A stretch of DNA of 64,000 nt from Streptomyces sp. NBC_01381 (GTDB lineage Bacteria; Actinomycetota; Actinomycetes; Streptomycetales; Streptomycetaceae), in NCBI RefSeq assembly GCF_026340305.1, contig NZ_JAPEPI010000001.1, forward strand, positions 4,588,001 through 4,652,000, written 5' to 3'. Positions 16,792-25,678 of this stretch are shown one piece after another. The position numbers and the translations under genes were made by a program. The notes beneath the pieces were generated by a model. That model made no database searches, was not told the DNA's origin, and saw nothing but the letters and a program-made list of their open reading frames with translations. Each line of letters starts with the position of its first letter. Position 1 is the first letter of the stretch.

Positions 16792-18164
16792 ACGGCGGTC
16801 GGTGCGACACCTGAATGAGTGTCAGCGCGGGGCATTGCCTGCATGTGCAGCCTGCCGGGCCGCAAGGCCAACCCCAGGGCGGGGCGGACCTGTTGTTGTC
16901 CTGGCAGGTGTGCCAGGCGCCATCGGGCGGTGATGGTCGCGAGGGCAAGGACGGCCTCGGTCACCGCGAAGTCGTCGCCGATGCATTTGCGGGCTCCGGC
17001 GGCGAAGGGGAGGAGGGCGTGGCGGGGTGGTTGAGGGCGCTTGGGGTCCCAGCGGTCGGGGTCGAAGGTTTCGGAGTTGTCGTAGAGGTCCGGCCGGTGG
17101 TGGATGAGGTAGGGGCTGTAGGCGACGCAGCTCCCGGCGGGCAGCAGGTGCCCGCCCAGGCGGGTGTCGGCGGTGACGGTGCGAGTGAAGATCCAGCCCG
17201 GCGGTCGGAGCCGGAGGGTTTCGGTGACGATGCGGTGCGTCAGTTCCAGGCGCGGCAGATCGGCGTGGGTGGCCCTGGCTCCGTCCAGGACGGCATCGAC
17301 CTCGGCGTGCAGCCGCTGCGCCATCTGGGGGTGCCGGGCCAGCAGGTCGAGGGCCCAGGCCAGGAGGGCGGCCGTGGTCTCCGTACCGGCGAGGAAGAAG
17401 GTGACGATCGTGTCGCTGATCTCCGCGTCGGTCATGCGGGGACTGTCGTCTTCGGGGTCATGGGCCGCGATCAGGGCCGACAGCAAGTCGTCGTGGTCGA
17501 CGCCCTCGGCGCGGCGCTGGGCGATGATCTGGTCGAAGGCGTCACGCAGGCGGGTGCGCGCGTGCACGTGGGAGCGGTTGCCCGAGGTGGGGAGCCGGTC
17601 CAGCGGGGGGACCATGAACATGCGCTGGTAGAAGCCGTCGAAGAAGGTCTTTACGTCGTTGAGGACCGGGCCGAGTTCGCCGGGGGGCAGCGCACCGGAG
17701 AACAGGGTGGCGGCCGTGATCTTGGATGTGATCGTCATCATCTCGGTGGGCACGTCCAGGACCTGTCCGGCACGCCAGGAGCCGGTCACCTCCTCGACGC
17801 AGGCGCTCATGGCCTTTGTGTAGCCGGGGAACCGTTCCGGGCGGAAGGCGGGCTGGGCCAGCCGGCGCAGCCGCCGGTGCGCGCCGTGCGGACAGCTGGC
17901 AAGACCGTCATCACCCACAACTTCCCGTACGCGGTCGAAGACCGGGCCGCCCTTGTCGAAGACGCGGTCGTCGACCAAGGCCTGCCGGGTCAGTTCTGGA
18001 TCGCAGATCACCACCAGGGTGAAGGGGCCGAGGCGGATGCGGACGAGTTCTCCGTGGGTGGGCAGGGAGTTGATGAACTCCAGCGGGTTCCGCAGCAGCG
18101 GAATCAGATGGCCGACGAGGGGCAGCGCCTTGGGCGCGATGGGGACCGAACGTAGGCTCGCCAT
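16788..18164 (-). CDS. cytochrome P450 (terpene operon gene 3)
   Basis: This 458-residue P450 has a complete motif set: the oxygen-activation I-helix FFLAGTETTAALLAW near 256, the ExxR motif ETLRLRP near 315, and the heme-thiolate loop FAAGARKCIGDDFAV with the axial Cys near 393. The pattern resembles CYP families acting on terpenes and fatty acids. It starts 14 bases after the terpene synthase stop with its own GGAGTGGAA site, so it is co-transcribed and probably oxidises the synthase product. The frame stays open upstream through the synthase gene, but ATG 18164 is the only site with ribosome signal and family-like N-terminus (VPIAPKALPLVGHLIPLLRNPLEF). Confidence 0.9.
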   Translation of the reverse strand: MASLRSVPIAPKALPLVGHLIPLLRNPLEFINSLPTHGELVRIRLGPFTLVVICDPELTRQALVDDRVFDKGGPVFDRVREVVGDDGLASCPHGAHRRLRRLAQPAFRPERFPGYTKAMSACVEEVTGSWRAGQVLDVPTEMMTITSKITAATLFSGALPPGELGPVLNDVKTFFDGFYQRMFMVPPLDRLPTSGNRSHVHARTRLRDAFDQIIAQRRAEGVDHDDLLSALIAAHDPEDDSPRMTDAEISDTIVTFFLAGTETTAALLAWALDLLARHPQMAQRLHAEVDAVLDGARATHADLPRLELTHRIVTETLRLRPPGWIFTRTVTADTRLGGHLLPAGSCVAYSPYLIHHRPDLYDNSETFDPDRWDPKRPQPPRHALLPFAAGARKCIGDDFAVTEAVLALATITARWRLAHLPGQQQVRPALGLALRPGRLHMQAMPRADTHSGVAPTAV

Positions 18165-18178
18165 TTCCACTCCGTGGT

Positions 18179-19189
18179 CTAGTGACCGGCTTCGGTGCTC
18201 TGCAGCCCGTAGCGGGGCGTATCCAATGACCATGTGTAGACGGGGTCGACCCAGTAGAAGATCGCCTGGGCGTGCTTCCTGACTTCCTCCGGCAGGGAGG
18301 CGTCCGAGCAGATCGAGGCAGCGGCGTTGGCGTTCTCGTAGCGCATGGCCGCGTTGAGGGTGAGCGAGCAGGAGAAGGCCATGTCCACGGGAATTCCGTA
18401 TTCCTGGCAGATGACGCCGATGAGGCTGAGCCTTTCTCCCGATTCGGCCCCCACGTGGCAACTGTGCAGGTCGTTGTCGAGACCGACGAGGAGACTTCCC
18501 TGCTTCATGAGGTGAAGCAGTGGTTCGGGAAGCTCCTTCCCCGGCCCGACGAGGCCCGGCTGAAGCCTCTGTACCCACATGCCGAGGACGATCCCCGCCG
18601 TGCGCGTCCGGTGCCTCAAGTACCGGTCCAGGCTCGGGAGGGGTTCCCCGTTCTCCCACGCCTGCCGAGCCGTGTACTCGTGCAGGAAACCCAGCAGCAG
18701 GTCCGTGAAGCCGGGGAGCAGCGCGGCTCCGTCCGCCGCGACGATGTCGTCGCGCAGACTGGCCAGCGGCCTCAGGATGTCAGGCCCGTCGGACGGCACA
18801 TGCCCCGTCTCCAGGGTTTCCCTCACGGGTTCCATGAGATGACCGACCGGCTGATCACTGCCGAGGTCGACGGTGTTCAGCCAGAACAGGATCATCTGCA
18901 GCTTCGCCAGCGGGAGCAGCACATTCCAGGGGGCTTGTGGGGCGAAAAGGCCCACCAGGTGCCCGGGGGTTGCCTGGGCCGCTATGTCGACATGAACCTT
19001 GCTCAATCCAAGGTTCGACGCCCAGGCGAGAATCGCGGACTCCAGTTGCTCGGTCTGCGGGTGGGCGGGGTATGTCTCACGTCCCTTTCCCAGGTGGGAG
19101 AGAATCCAGGGTTTCAGGGGACGATAGAAACCGGGGATGTCATCCTTCGTGTTGGAGTCAGGGAACAGAAGAGGCATCTGAGGGGGCAT
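18179..19189 (-). CDS. class I terpene synthase with atypical metal-binding motifs (operon gene 2)
   Basis: The 336-residue single-domain product has the size and helical pattern of bacterial class I terpene cyclases. A pyrophosphate-sensor-like Arg lies in YLRHRTRTAGI (about 190-200), an NSE-like motif NDLHSCHVGAE at 239-249, and the C-terminal Arg-Tyr pair in DTPRYGL at 326-327. Two features are odd. The Asp-rich DDxxD/E motif is not present; NTVDLGSD (105-112) occupies its place. In the NSE triad the usual Glu position is Gly247, with Glu at 249. It follows the cis-prenyltransferase by 19 bases and precedes the P450 by 14. ATG 19189 has AGGAAGGAA. The substrate is possibly a cis-prenyl diphosphate made by the neighbour; this is inference. 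Confidence 0.72.
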   Translation of the reverse strand: MPPQMPLLFPDSNTKDDIPGFYRPLKPWILSHLGKGRETYPAHPQTEQLESAILAWASNLGLSKVHVDIAAQATPGHLVGLFAPQAPWNVLLPLAKLQMILFWLNTVDLGSDQPVGHLMEPVRETLETGHVPSDGPDILRPLASLRDDIVAADGAALLPGFTDLLLGFLHEYTARQAWENGEPLPSLDRYLRHRTRTAGIVLGMWVQRLQPGLVGPGKELPEPLLHLMKQGSLLVGLDNDLHSCHVGAESGERLSLIGVICQEYGIPVDMAFSCSLTLNAAMRYENANAAASICSDASLPEEVRKHAQAIFYWVDPVYTWSLDTPRYGLQSTEAGH

Positions 19190-19208
19190 GCTGCAGTTCC
19201 TTCCTGCT

Positions 19209-19949
19209 CTACTTTCCGAAACGTCGCTGACGGGCGCCGTAGAAGGCCAGCGCGCAGTGCAGATCGGACTGGGTGAAGTCGGGCCACAGGACAGGGCAGA
19301 AATAGAGTTCCGAGAGGGCTGCCTGCCAGAGCATGAACCCGGAAAGACGTTGCTCGCCGGAGGTGCGGATCACCAGGTCCGGGTCGGGCAGCCCGCTGGT
19401 GGACAAGGCCTGGGCGAACGACCTCTCGGACACGGTGAAGCCGGCGGACTTGACCGCCTGGTGGGCCACCATGCGCGCTGCCGCGAGGATGTCCTCCCGG
19501 CCGCTGTAGCCGACTGCGAAGTTGATCTGAGGGCCCTGATTGCGACAGGTCCTGGTCTCCGCCTCGCGCAGCGAGGTTGCCAGAGAGCTGGGGAGCAGCC
19601 GGGGATCCCCGAGGTGACGCATTCTCCAGTGCCCGGCCGCCGCCAGCCGGTCGGTCAGGTCGGAGATGATGTCCAGGAGTTCGTGGAGCTCGGACGCGGC
19701 GCGATTGAGGTTGTCCGTCGAGAGCAGCCACCATGTGGTGGTCTCGATGCCTACGGCCTCACACCAGCGAACGGCCCGGAATACGTTGTCCGCGCCCTCC
19801 CGGTGGCCCTGCTCGACGGGGTGGCCATGGGCCTGCGCCCAACGGCGGTTCCCGTCCACTATGAAGGCGACGTGACGTGGCCCCCTGCCCGGGCCGAGGT
19901 TGCGGCGGTCGTCCCGTTGATGGGGGAGGTCGCGCGGGGGAGTACTCAT
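19209..19949 (-). CDS. cis-prenyltransferase, UppS/CLDS family (operon gene 1)
   Basis: The 246-residue enzyme of the Z-prenyl diphosphate synthase fold has the canonical motifs: HVAFIVDGNRRWAQAHG near residue 23 with the catalytic Asp, NLNRAASELHELL near 85, FAVGYSGREDILAAAR near 150, and DLVIRTSGEQRLSGFML followed by WPDF near 205-235. Relatives make undecaprenyl diphosphate, short Z-prenyl diphosphates or irregular monoterpenes such as cyclolavandulyl diphosphate. A place in a terpene synthase/P450 operon argues for a specialised product rather than cell-wall lipid carrier. ATG 19949 follows AAGGAAG; an in-frame upstream extension lacks family sequence. The operon promoter must lie in 19950-20267. 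Confidence 0.87.
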   Translation of the reverse strand: MSTPPRDLPHQRDDRRNLGPGRGPRHVAFIVDGNRRWAQAHGHPVEQGHREGADNVFRAVRWCEAVGIETTTWWLLSTDNLNRAASELHELLDIISDLTDRLAAAGHWRMRHLGDPRLLPSSLATSLREAETRTCRNQGPQINFAVGYSGREDILAAARMVAHQAVKSAGFTVSERSFAQALSTSGLPDPDLVIRTSGEQRLSGFMLWQAALSELYFCPVLWPDFTQSDLHCALAFYGARQRRFGK

Positions 19950-20267
19950 CGGGCACTTCCTTATCGCCTGGGACCGGTGCATACACGGCCGATACGAATC
20001 CAGCGGGCTCAACGAGCAAGGAAATGGACGGGTCGATGGATGCGACGCAAGGACGGCTGCCGCCGCCCGGCCTGCCCTGAAGATCCTGGTCCGCTCCGCC
20101 GGGGTTGCCAAGGCGTGATCAGGGGCGCCTGAAAGTGCGCACGCCTCAATCGGAGGCCGCAGCGGCTTCCGCCGAGGGCGCTCAAGTCGCTCCTCAAAGC
20201 GCAGTGTTCTCTCCGCAAGACGCACGCGCCGACCCCGCCGGCCGGCGGGACCGGCCCGGCAGACCGC
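19950..20267. other. 318-bp intergenic region upstream of the terpene operon
   Basis: No gene recognised on either strand. It must hold the minus-strand promoter of the cis-prenyltransferase/terpene synthase/P450 operon and the 3' region of the alpha/beta hydrolase gene that reads toward it. The G/C-rich block CCGGCCGGCGGGACCGG near 20240 could form a hairpin acting as terminator for the hydrolase gene. No palindromic operator was found. Confidence 0.5.
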
Positions 20268-20858
20268 TCAGTGGTCGAGCGAGCCGATGAAGCGGTGCAA
20301 CCGTGCGACGACCTGCCGCAGTACGTCGACGGAGCCCACGGTGTCCTCCGCGAGCTCCAGGGCGTGGTCCGCCGAGGGGAGATCCAGGACGTCGTGGTGC
20401 AGCGACTCGGCGACCTGGGCGTCCCACAGCGCGTCGGCGCTCCCGCCGACGAGGAGAGTCGGCGCCTTGGCCCGCCGGAGCGAGCGGGCCACCTGGTCGT
20501 ACGTCAGGAGCGGGGTGAGCCAGGCGGCCGCGAGGTTCCGGTCCGCCGCGACGCCACAGGCGAGCGAGCCGAGGGACTTGCCGACGACGAGACGACAGGC
20601 CCCCTCCTCGGCGTCGACGGCCTCGGTGACCTGCCGCTCCACCCACGCGATCCGCTCGTCCAGGGTGAACTGCCGGAAGCTGTCGGGGATCTGCCACCAC
20701 AGCTCCTGAACCGTCCAGCCGTGCTGGAGCAGCACGCCACGGGCGAAGTGCAGCAGCGGCCTCGCGGGCGAGTAGCCGACGCCCGGAACGATGACGGCGA
20801 CGCGGTCACGGGCGCCGTCGAAGCGGGTGGGGACGGCGAAGGGCGAGGGATCGGGCAT
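20268..20858 (-). CDS. small alpha/beta hydrolase
   Basis: The 196-residue product is a compact alpha/beta-hydrolase. The nucleophile elbow is VVGKSLGSLAC with Ser near residue 95, the acid lies in GGSADALWD near 138, and the His in SADHALE near 163; the oxyanion region is VIVPGVGYSPARPLL. It has no signal peptide and no lid domain. It lies 47 bases downstream of the fadD gene on the same strand and may release an acid or act as a thioesterase-like accessory for the acyl-CoA pathway. The substrate is unknown. Confidence 0.75.
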   Translation of the reverse strand: MPDPSPFAVPTRFDGARDRVAVIVPGVGYSPARPLLHFARGVLLQHGWTVQELWWQIPDSFRQFTLDERIAWVERQVTEAVDAEEGACRLVVGKSLGSLACGVAADRNLAAAWLTPLLTYDQVARSLRRAKAPTLLVGGSADALWDAQVAESLHHDVLDLPSADHALELAEDTVGSVDVLRQVVARLHRFIGSLDH

Positions 20859-20905
20859 GGCCGAAGGCTACTGGGCGGGCGATACCGCGCGGGCGTTCAG
20901 GTGGC

Positions 20906-22522
20906 TCAGCCGCCCGCCGCCACCGCCTTCGCCCACCGGTAGTCCGCCTTGCCGCTGGGGGAGCGCTGGATGTGGTCGGCGAAGACCACGGCCCGGGGAA
21001 TCTTGTAGCCGGCGAGTCGGGTGCGGCAGTGGGTCTGGACGGCTTCGAGGTCCAACGGGCCCGCGCCGTCGCGGAGTTGGACGACCGCGGCGACACGGTT
21101 GCCCCAGCGCTCGTCGGGCACCCCGGCGACCAGCGCGTCGTACACGTCCGGATGGGACTTCAGCGCCTGCTCGACCTCCTCCGGATACACCTTCTCGCCA
21201 CCGGTGTTGATGCACTGCGAGCCCCGGCCGAGGACGGTGACGATGCCCTCGTCGTCCACGGTCGCCATGTCGCCGAGCAGCACCCACCGCTCGTCGCCCC
21301 GCTGGAAGAAGGTCTCGGCGGTTTTCTTGGGGTCGTTGTAGTAGCCGAGCGGCACATGGCCGCGCTGCGCGATGCGCCCCGGCTCGCCGACCGACACAGG
21401 GTCGTACGTCGCCGGATCCACCACCTGCGTACGGGCGTTGACCCGCAGCCGGAACCCCTTGTCGGGGCCCGAGTCGTCCGTCGCCGTGCCGTTGAAGCCG
21501 GACTCGGACGAGCCGAAGTTGTTCAGGAGCATCACGTTCGGGGCCAGGGCGGCGAACTGTGCCCGCACCGTCTCCGACATGATCGCGCCGGACGACGACA
21601 CACTGAACATGGCCGAGAGATCCGTGCCCTTGCAGGGGCCGTTCAGCGCGTCTATCAGCGGCCGCAGCATCGCGTCGCCGACCAGCGACATGCTGGTGAC
21701 CTTCTCCCGTTCGATCGTGCGCAGCACTTCCTCGGGAGCGAACTTGCGGTGGATGACCAGGCGTTGGCCGAAGTTGAAGCAGATGAACGCCGTCAGGGTC
21801 GACGTGCCGTGCATCAGCGGGGGAGTGGGGAAGAAGGTGATCCCGTCGCCGCCCGCGGCGACCCGCTCGGCCACCTCTTTGGGGCGCTCGACCGGCTCAC
21901 CGGTGGGGGCGCCGCCGCCGAGTCCCGAGAAGAACAGGTCCTCCTGGCGCCACATCACCCCCTTGGGCATGCCGGTCGTGCCGCCGGTGTAGATGATGAA
22001 CAGGTCGTCGGGCGACCGGTCGCCTGTGAAGCCCCGCTCCGGTGAGCCGGCCGCCTCCGCATCGGCGTACGACACCGCGTCGAGCGAGGGAGCTCCGGCG
22101 GGCGGGGTCCCCACCCGCACCAGATGCCGCAGCTTCTCCGTCCTCGGCAGTGCGGCCGCCACGCGCGCGGTGAACTCCCCGTCGAAGACGAGTGCCGCGA
22201 GATCCGCGTCGCGGTAGAGGTAGACCAACTCCTCTTCCACATAGCGGTAGTTGACGTTGACCGGGACGACCCGCGCCTTGAGGCAGGCGAGCACCGTCTG
22301 CAGGTACTCGATCCCGTTGTAGAGGTGCAGCCCCAGATGTTCGCCCGACTTGATGCCGCTGTCGATCAGATGGTGGGCGATGCGGTTGGCGGCGGCGTCG
22401 AGCTCGGCGTACGTCAGCCTGCGTTCCGCCCCCGTGCCGGGGTGATCGATGTACACGAGCGCCTCGCGGTCGGGGACCACGTCGACGACCGACTCGAACA
22501 GGTCGGCAAGGTTGTACTCCAC
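20906..22522 (-). CDS. acyl-CoA synthetase, FadD17/FadD19-like
   Basis: This is a 538-residue ANL ligase. Motifs are IIYTGGTTGMPKGVMWRQ near 165 (YTGG in place of YTSG, as in steroid side-chain FadD enzymes), LLNNFGSSESG near 330, the hinge MATVDDEGIVTVLGRGSQCINTGG near 415, and RSPSGKADYRWAK with the catalytic Lys near 525. I start it at GTG 22522, six bases after GGAGGAG, giving the family N-terminus EYNLADLFE; an upstream ATG adds eight residues without a ribosome site. It is divergent from crotonase, with a palindrome between them. It probably activates a sterol- or polyketide-like acid for the downstream crotonase/thiolase steps. Confidence 0.88.
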   Translation of the reverse strand: MEYNLADLFESVVDVVPDREALVYIDHPGTGAERRLTYAELDAAANRIAHHLIDSGIKSGEHLGLHLYNGIEYLQTVLACLKARVVPVNVNYRYVEEELVYLYRDADLAALVFDGEFTARVAAALPRTEKLRHLVRVGTPPAGAPSLDAVSYADAEAAGSPERGFTGDRSPDDLFIIYTGGTTGMPKGVMWRQEDLFFSGLGGGAPTGEPVERPKEVAERVAAGGDGITFFPTPPLMHGTSTLTAFICFNFGQRLVIHRKFAPEEVLRTIEREKVTSMSLVGDAMLRPLIDALNGPCKGTDLSAMFSVSSSGAIMSETVRAQFAALAPNVMLLNNFGSSESGFNGTATDDSGPDKGFRLRVNARTQVVDPATYDPVSVGEPGRIAQRGHVPLGYYNDPKKTAETFFQRGDERWVLLGDMATVDDEGIVTVLGRGSQCINTGGEKVYPEEVEQALKSHPDVYDALVAGVPDERWGNRVAAVVQLRDGAGPLDLEAVQTHCRTRLAGYKIPRAVVFADHIQRSPSGKADYRWAKAVAAGG

Positions 22523-22612
22523 CGCTCCTCCTGACCCCGGCGCCATCTCTTCTGGCTTCTGGCGGTCATCAGAGCAGAGGCGCCCACAACTGGGAAGGGT
22601 CCCCGTACAAGA

Positions 22613-22634
22613 AATCTGACTGACTGTCAGAAAA
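22613..22634. promoter_or_regulatory. spaced palindrome shared with 4776-4797
   Basis: AATCTGAC, five bases (TGACT), GTCAGAAAA. The inner TCTGAC/GTCAGA arms are a perfect 6-bp inverted repeat. The site lies between the divergent fadD and crotonase genes. Layout and flanking A-tracts match the site at 4776-4797 base for base outside the spacer, apart from one A/G difference. Confidence 0.65.
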
Positions 22635-22716
22635 CTATTGAACTGGCTCCCCGGCTACTGCAACCTGTTCCAGGTCCGAAGCCGACAGGTCGGTTGTCAC
22701 GAGAGGGAGCACGGCT

Positions 22717-23517
22717 ATGGGTGGGACGGAACATCTCGCTGTGCAGCGCGAAGGCGCCACACTGGTACTCACGCTCAACCGGCCCGAGGCGAAGAACGCG
22801 CTCTCGCTGCCGATGCTGGTGGGCCTCTACGACGGGTGGGTGGCCGCCGACGAGGACGACACGATCCGCTCGATCGTGCTCACCGGCTCGGGCGGCACGT
22901 TCTGCGCGGGCATGGACCTCAAGGCCCTCGCGGGCAAGGGGATGGAGGGCGAGCAGTACCGGGACCGGCTGAAGGCCGACCCCGATCTGCACTGGAAGGC
23001 GATGCTGCGCCACCACCGCCCCCGCAAACCCGTCATCGCCGCCGTCGAGGGCTACTGCGTCGCCGGCGGCACGGAGATCCTCCAGGGTACGGATATTCGT
23101 CTCGCGGGCGAGTCCGCCACGTTCGGGCTCTTCGAGGTCAGGCGCGGGCTCTTCCCGATCGGTGGCTCGACGGTCCGCCTTCCGCGGCAGATTCCGCGTA
23201 CGCATGCGCTGGAGATGCTGCTCACGGGGCGGGCGTACTCGGCGGCCGAGGCCGCGTCGATCGGACTCATCGGCCAGGTCGTCCCGGACGGGAGCGCGTT
23301 GGAGAAGGCCCTCGCCGTCGCCGAGCAGATCAATGCGTGCGGGCCGCTTGCTGTGGAGGCGGTCAAGGCTTCGGTGTACGAGACCGCGGAGATGTCTGAG
23401 GCGGATGGTCTTGCGGCGGAGTTGAAGCGGGGGTGGCCGATCTTTGACACCGCCGATGCGAAGGAGGGCTCCAGAGCCTTTGCGGAGAAGCGGGACCCGG
23501 TGTTTCGGCGCGCCTAG
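22717..23517 (+). CDS. enoyl-CoA hydratase/isomerase (crotonase family)
   Basis: The 266-residue crotonase would hydrate or isomerise an enoyl-CoA from the FadD/thiolase pathway. The first oxyanion loop is GGTFCAGMDLKALAGKG near 62-78, and the second lies in AVEGYCVAGGTEIL near 110. LFEVRRGLFPIGGSTVRLPRQI follows, with family-typical spacing. ATG 22717 follows GAGAGGGAGC. It heads the plus-strand operon crotonase - DUF35 - thiolase - thiolase, interrupted by repeat copy d after its stop. A palindrome upstream links it to the divergent fadD. Confidence 0.88.
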   Translation: MGGTEHLAVQREGATLVLTLNRPEAKNALSLPMLVGLYDGWVAADEDDTIRSIVLTGSGGTFCAGMDLKALAGKGMEGEQYRDRLKADPDLHWKAMLRHHRPRKPVIAAVEGYCVAGGTEILQGTDIRLAGESATFGLFEVRRGLFPIGGSTVRLPRQIPRTHALEMLLTGRAYSAAEAASIGLIGQVVPDGSALEKALAVAEQINACGPLAVEAVKASVYETAEMSEADGLAAELKRGWPIFDTADAKEGSRAFAEKRDPVFRRA

Positions 23518-23580
23518 GTCGCCCTTTGGCTGCGGGTCCGTTGTGGCTGGGCGCGCAGTTCCCCGCGCCCCTTCGGGGCG
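23518..23580 (+). repeat. stop-codon-anchored hairpin repeat, copy d (module A)
   Basis: Directly follows the crotonase TAG. It contains GGCTGCGGGTCCGTTGTGGC and the GGGCGCGC core, then module A: AGTTCCCC plus the hairpin GCGCCCC-TTC-GGGGCGC. It lies inside an apparent operon, so it may attenuate or stabilise rather than fully terminate. Confidence 0.72.
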
Positions 23581-23651
23581 CCCCCGCAGCTGGATCGCGC
23601 CCTTTCAGGGCGCTCCCCCTCGCTTTCATCGCCTAGAAACGGAGTTTGCTG

Positions 23652-24614
23652 ATGGCTACCGTCCCCTCACCGGAGGTTCTGCGCGCCCCCCTCGTCGTCG
23701 AGTTTCCGTTCACGCGGTCCCTCGGGCCCGTGCAGAGTGCCTTCCTCACCGGGCTGCGTGAGCGGGTCGTGCTCGGTGTGCGGTGCGGTGACGGGCGGAC
23801 GCTCGTGCCGCCCGTCGAGTACGACCCCGTCACCGCCGAGGAGATACGCGACCTGGTGGAGGTCGCCCCGACCGGCACCGTCACCACCTGGGCCTGGAAC
23901 CACGAGCCCCGCCGCGGCCAGCCCCTCGAAACGCCCTTCGCCTGGGTCCTGGTGAAGCTCGACGGCGCCGACACCGCGCTCCTGCACGCCCTGGATGCGC
24001 CCGGCCCGGACGCGGTGACGACCGGCATGCGCGTGCGGATCCGGTGGGCCGCCGAACGGAGCGGTGCCATCACCGACATCGCCTGCTTCGAGACGTACGA
24101 AGGGGAAGCGGGCGGTGTCCAAAGTGCCCCGCACGACGGGGTGTTCGGGGATCCCGTCACCGGGATCGTCGCGCCCGCACGTCTCGACTACACGTACTCG
24201 CCCGGCCGCGCCCAGAGCGACTACCTGGGCGCCCTCGCCGACCGGAAGGTCGTCGGCGAACGCTGCCCCTCCTGCCACAAGGTCTACGTACCGCCCCGAG
24301 GAGCCTGCCCCACCTGTGGCGTCGCCACGACGGAGGCGGTCGAGGTCGGGCCGCGCGGCACCGTCACCACGTACTGCATCGTCAACATCAAGGCGAAGAA
24401 CCTCGACATCGAAGTGCCCTATGTCTACGCGCACATCGCGCTCGACGGCGCCGATCTCGCCCTGCACGCGCGCATCGCGGGGATTCCGTACGACCAGGTG
24501 CGGATGGGCCTGCGCGTCGAACCCGTGTGGAGCGACGGCGGCCGCTTCCCCGATCACTACCGGCCCACCGGTGAGCCGGACGCCGACTACGACACGTACA
24601 AGGAGCTGGTGTAG
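23652..24614 (+). CDS. tandem DUF35 OB-fold/zinc-ribbon protein (ChsH2-like)
   Basis: The 320-residue product contains two DUF35-type modules. The first (about 15-150) keeps the OB strands (GTVTTWAWNHEP, TPFAWVLVKLDGADTALLHAL) but its ribbon has lost the cysteines. The second (about 185-305) has an intact CPSC...CPTC zinc ribbon near residues 205-222 and OB strands GTVTTYCIVNIKAKNLDIEVPYVYAHIALDG in two halves. DUF35 proteins bind acyl-CoA-processing thiolases. In steroid degradation the ChsH2 DUF35 domain activates the aldolase Ltp2. ATG 23652 is 7 bases after ACGGAG. It directly abuts the thiolase gene, consistent with a stable complex. Confidence 0.8.
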   Translation: MATVPSPEVLRAPLVVEFPFTRSLGPVQSAFLTGLRERVVLGVRCGDGRTLVPPVEYDPVTAEEIRDLVEVAPTGTVTTWAWNHEPRRGQPLETPFAWVLVKLDGADTALLHALDAPGPDAVTTGMRVRIRWAAERSGAITDIACFETYEGEAGGVQSAPHDGVFGDPVTGIVAPARLDYTYSPGRAQSDYLGALADRKVVGERCPSCHKVYVPPRGACPTCGVATTEAVEVGPRGTVTTYCIVNIKAKNLDIEVPYVYAHIALDGADLALHARIAGIPYDQVRMGLRVEPVWSDGGRFPDHYRPTGEPDADYDTYKELV

Positions 24615-25678
24615 ATGCCGTCCGTCATGCGGCCCGGCCGCGACATCGCCATCGTCGCCTTCGGGCAGACCGACCACCGGCGCTCCTCCGACGAGCTCTC
24701 CGAGGTGGAGATGCTCATGCCGGTCCTGCACCAGGTCCTCGACGCCACCGGCCTGAAGACCAGCGACATCGGCTTCACCTGCTCGGGGTCGTCCGACTAT
24801 CTCGCGGGCCGCGCCTTTTCGTTCACGATGGCGCTCGACGGGGTGGGTGCCTGGCCGCCCATCTCCGAATCGCATGTCGAGATGGACGGGGCCTGGGCGC
24901 TGTACGAGGCGTGGACGAAGCTGCTCACCGGCGAGGCCGACACCGCGCTCGTGTACGCGTACGGCAAGTCGTCCCCCGGCTCGGTCCGCGACGTACTGAC
25001 CCGCCAGCTCGACCCCTACTACGTGGCCCCGCTGTGGCCCGACTCGGTCGCGCTCGCCGCCCTCCAGGCGCAGGCCCTGATCGACGCGGGGGACACCGAC
25101 GAGCCCGCGCTCGCCGGGGTGGCGTCACGCAGCCGCCGGGATGCCTCCGCCAACTCCCATGCCCAGCTGAGGGGTTCGGTGCCACAGGGCGAGTACGTCG
25201 TGCGTCCGCTGCGCACCGGCGACTGCCCGCCCGTCAGTGATGGGGCCGCCGCCGTGATCCTCGCCGCGGGGGACCGAGCCCGCGAACTGTGCGAGCGGCC
25301 CGCCTGGATCCGCGGGATCGACCACCGGATCGAGGCGCACAGCCTCGGCGTGCGCGATCTCACCGACTCGCCGTCCAGCAGGCTCGCCGCCGAGCGGGCC
25401 GGAGCCTTTGAACGGCCCGTGGACACCGCAGAGTTGCACGCACCGTTCACCGCGCAGGAAGTCGTCCTGCGCAAGGCCCTGAAGCTCGGCGACGACGTCA
25501 CGGTCAACCCGTCCGGCGGCGCGCTCGCCGCCAACCCGGTGATGGCCGCGGGCCTGATCCGGCTCGGCGAGGCGGCCGCCCGCATCCACCGGGGCGCCTC
25601 GGACCGCGCGCTCGCCCACGCCACGTCCGGCCCCTGCCTGCAGCAGAACCTGGTCGCCGTCCTCGAAGGAGACGCCCG

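Noticed and set aside
18164..18659. N-terminal extension of the P450
   Set aside because: The open frame continues into the terpene synthase gene in another frame; the ribosome site and family N-terminus support a start at 18164.
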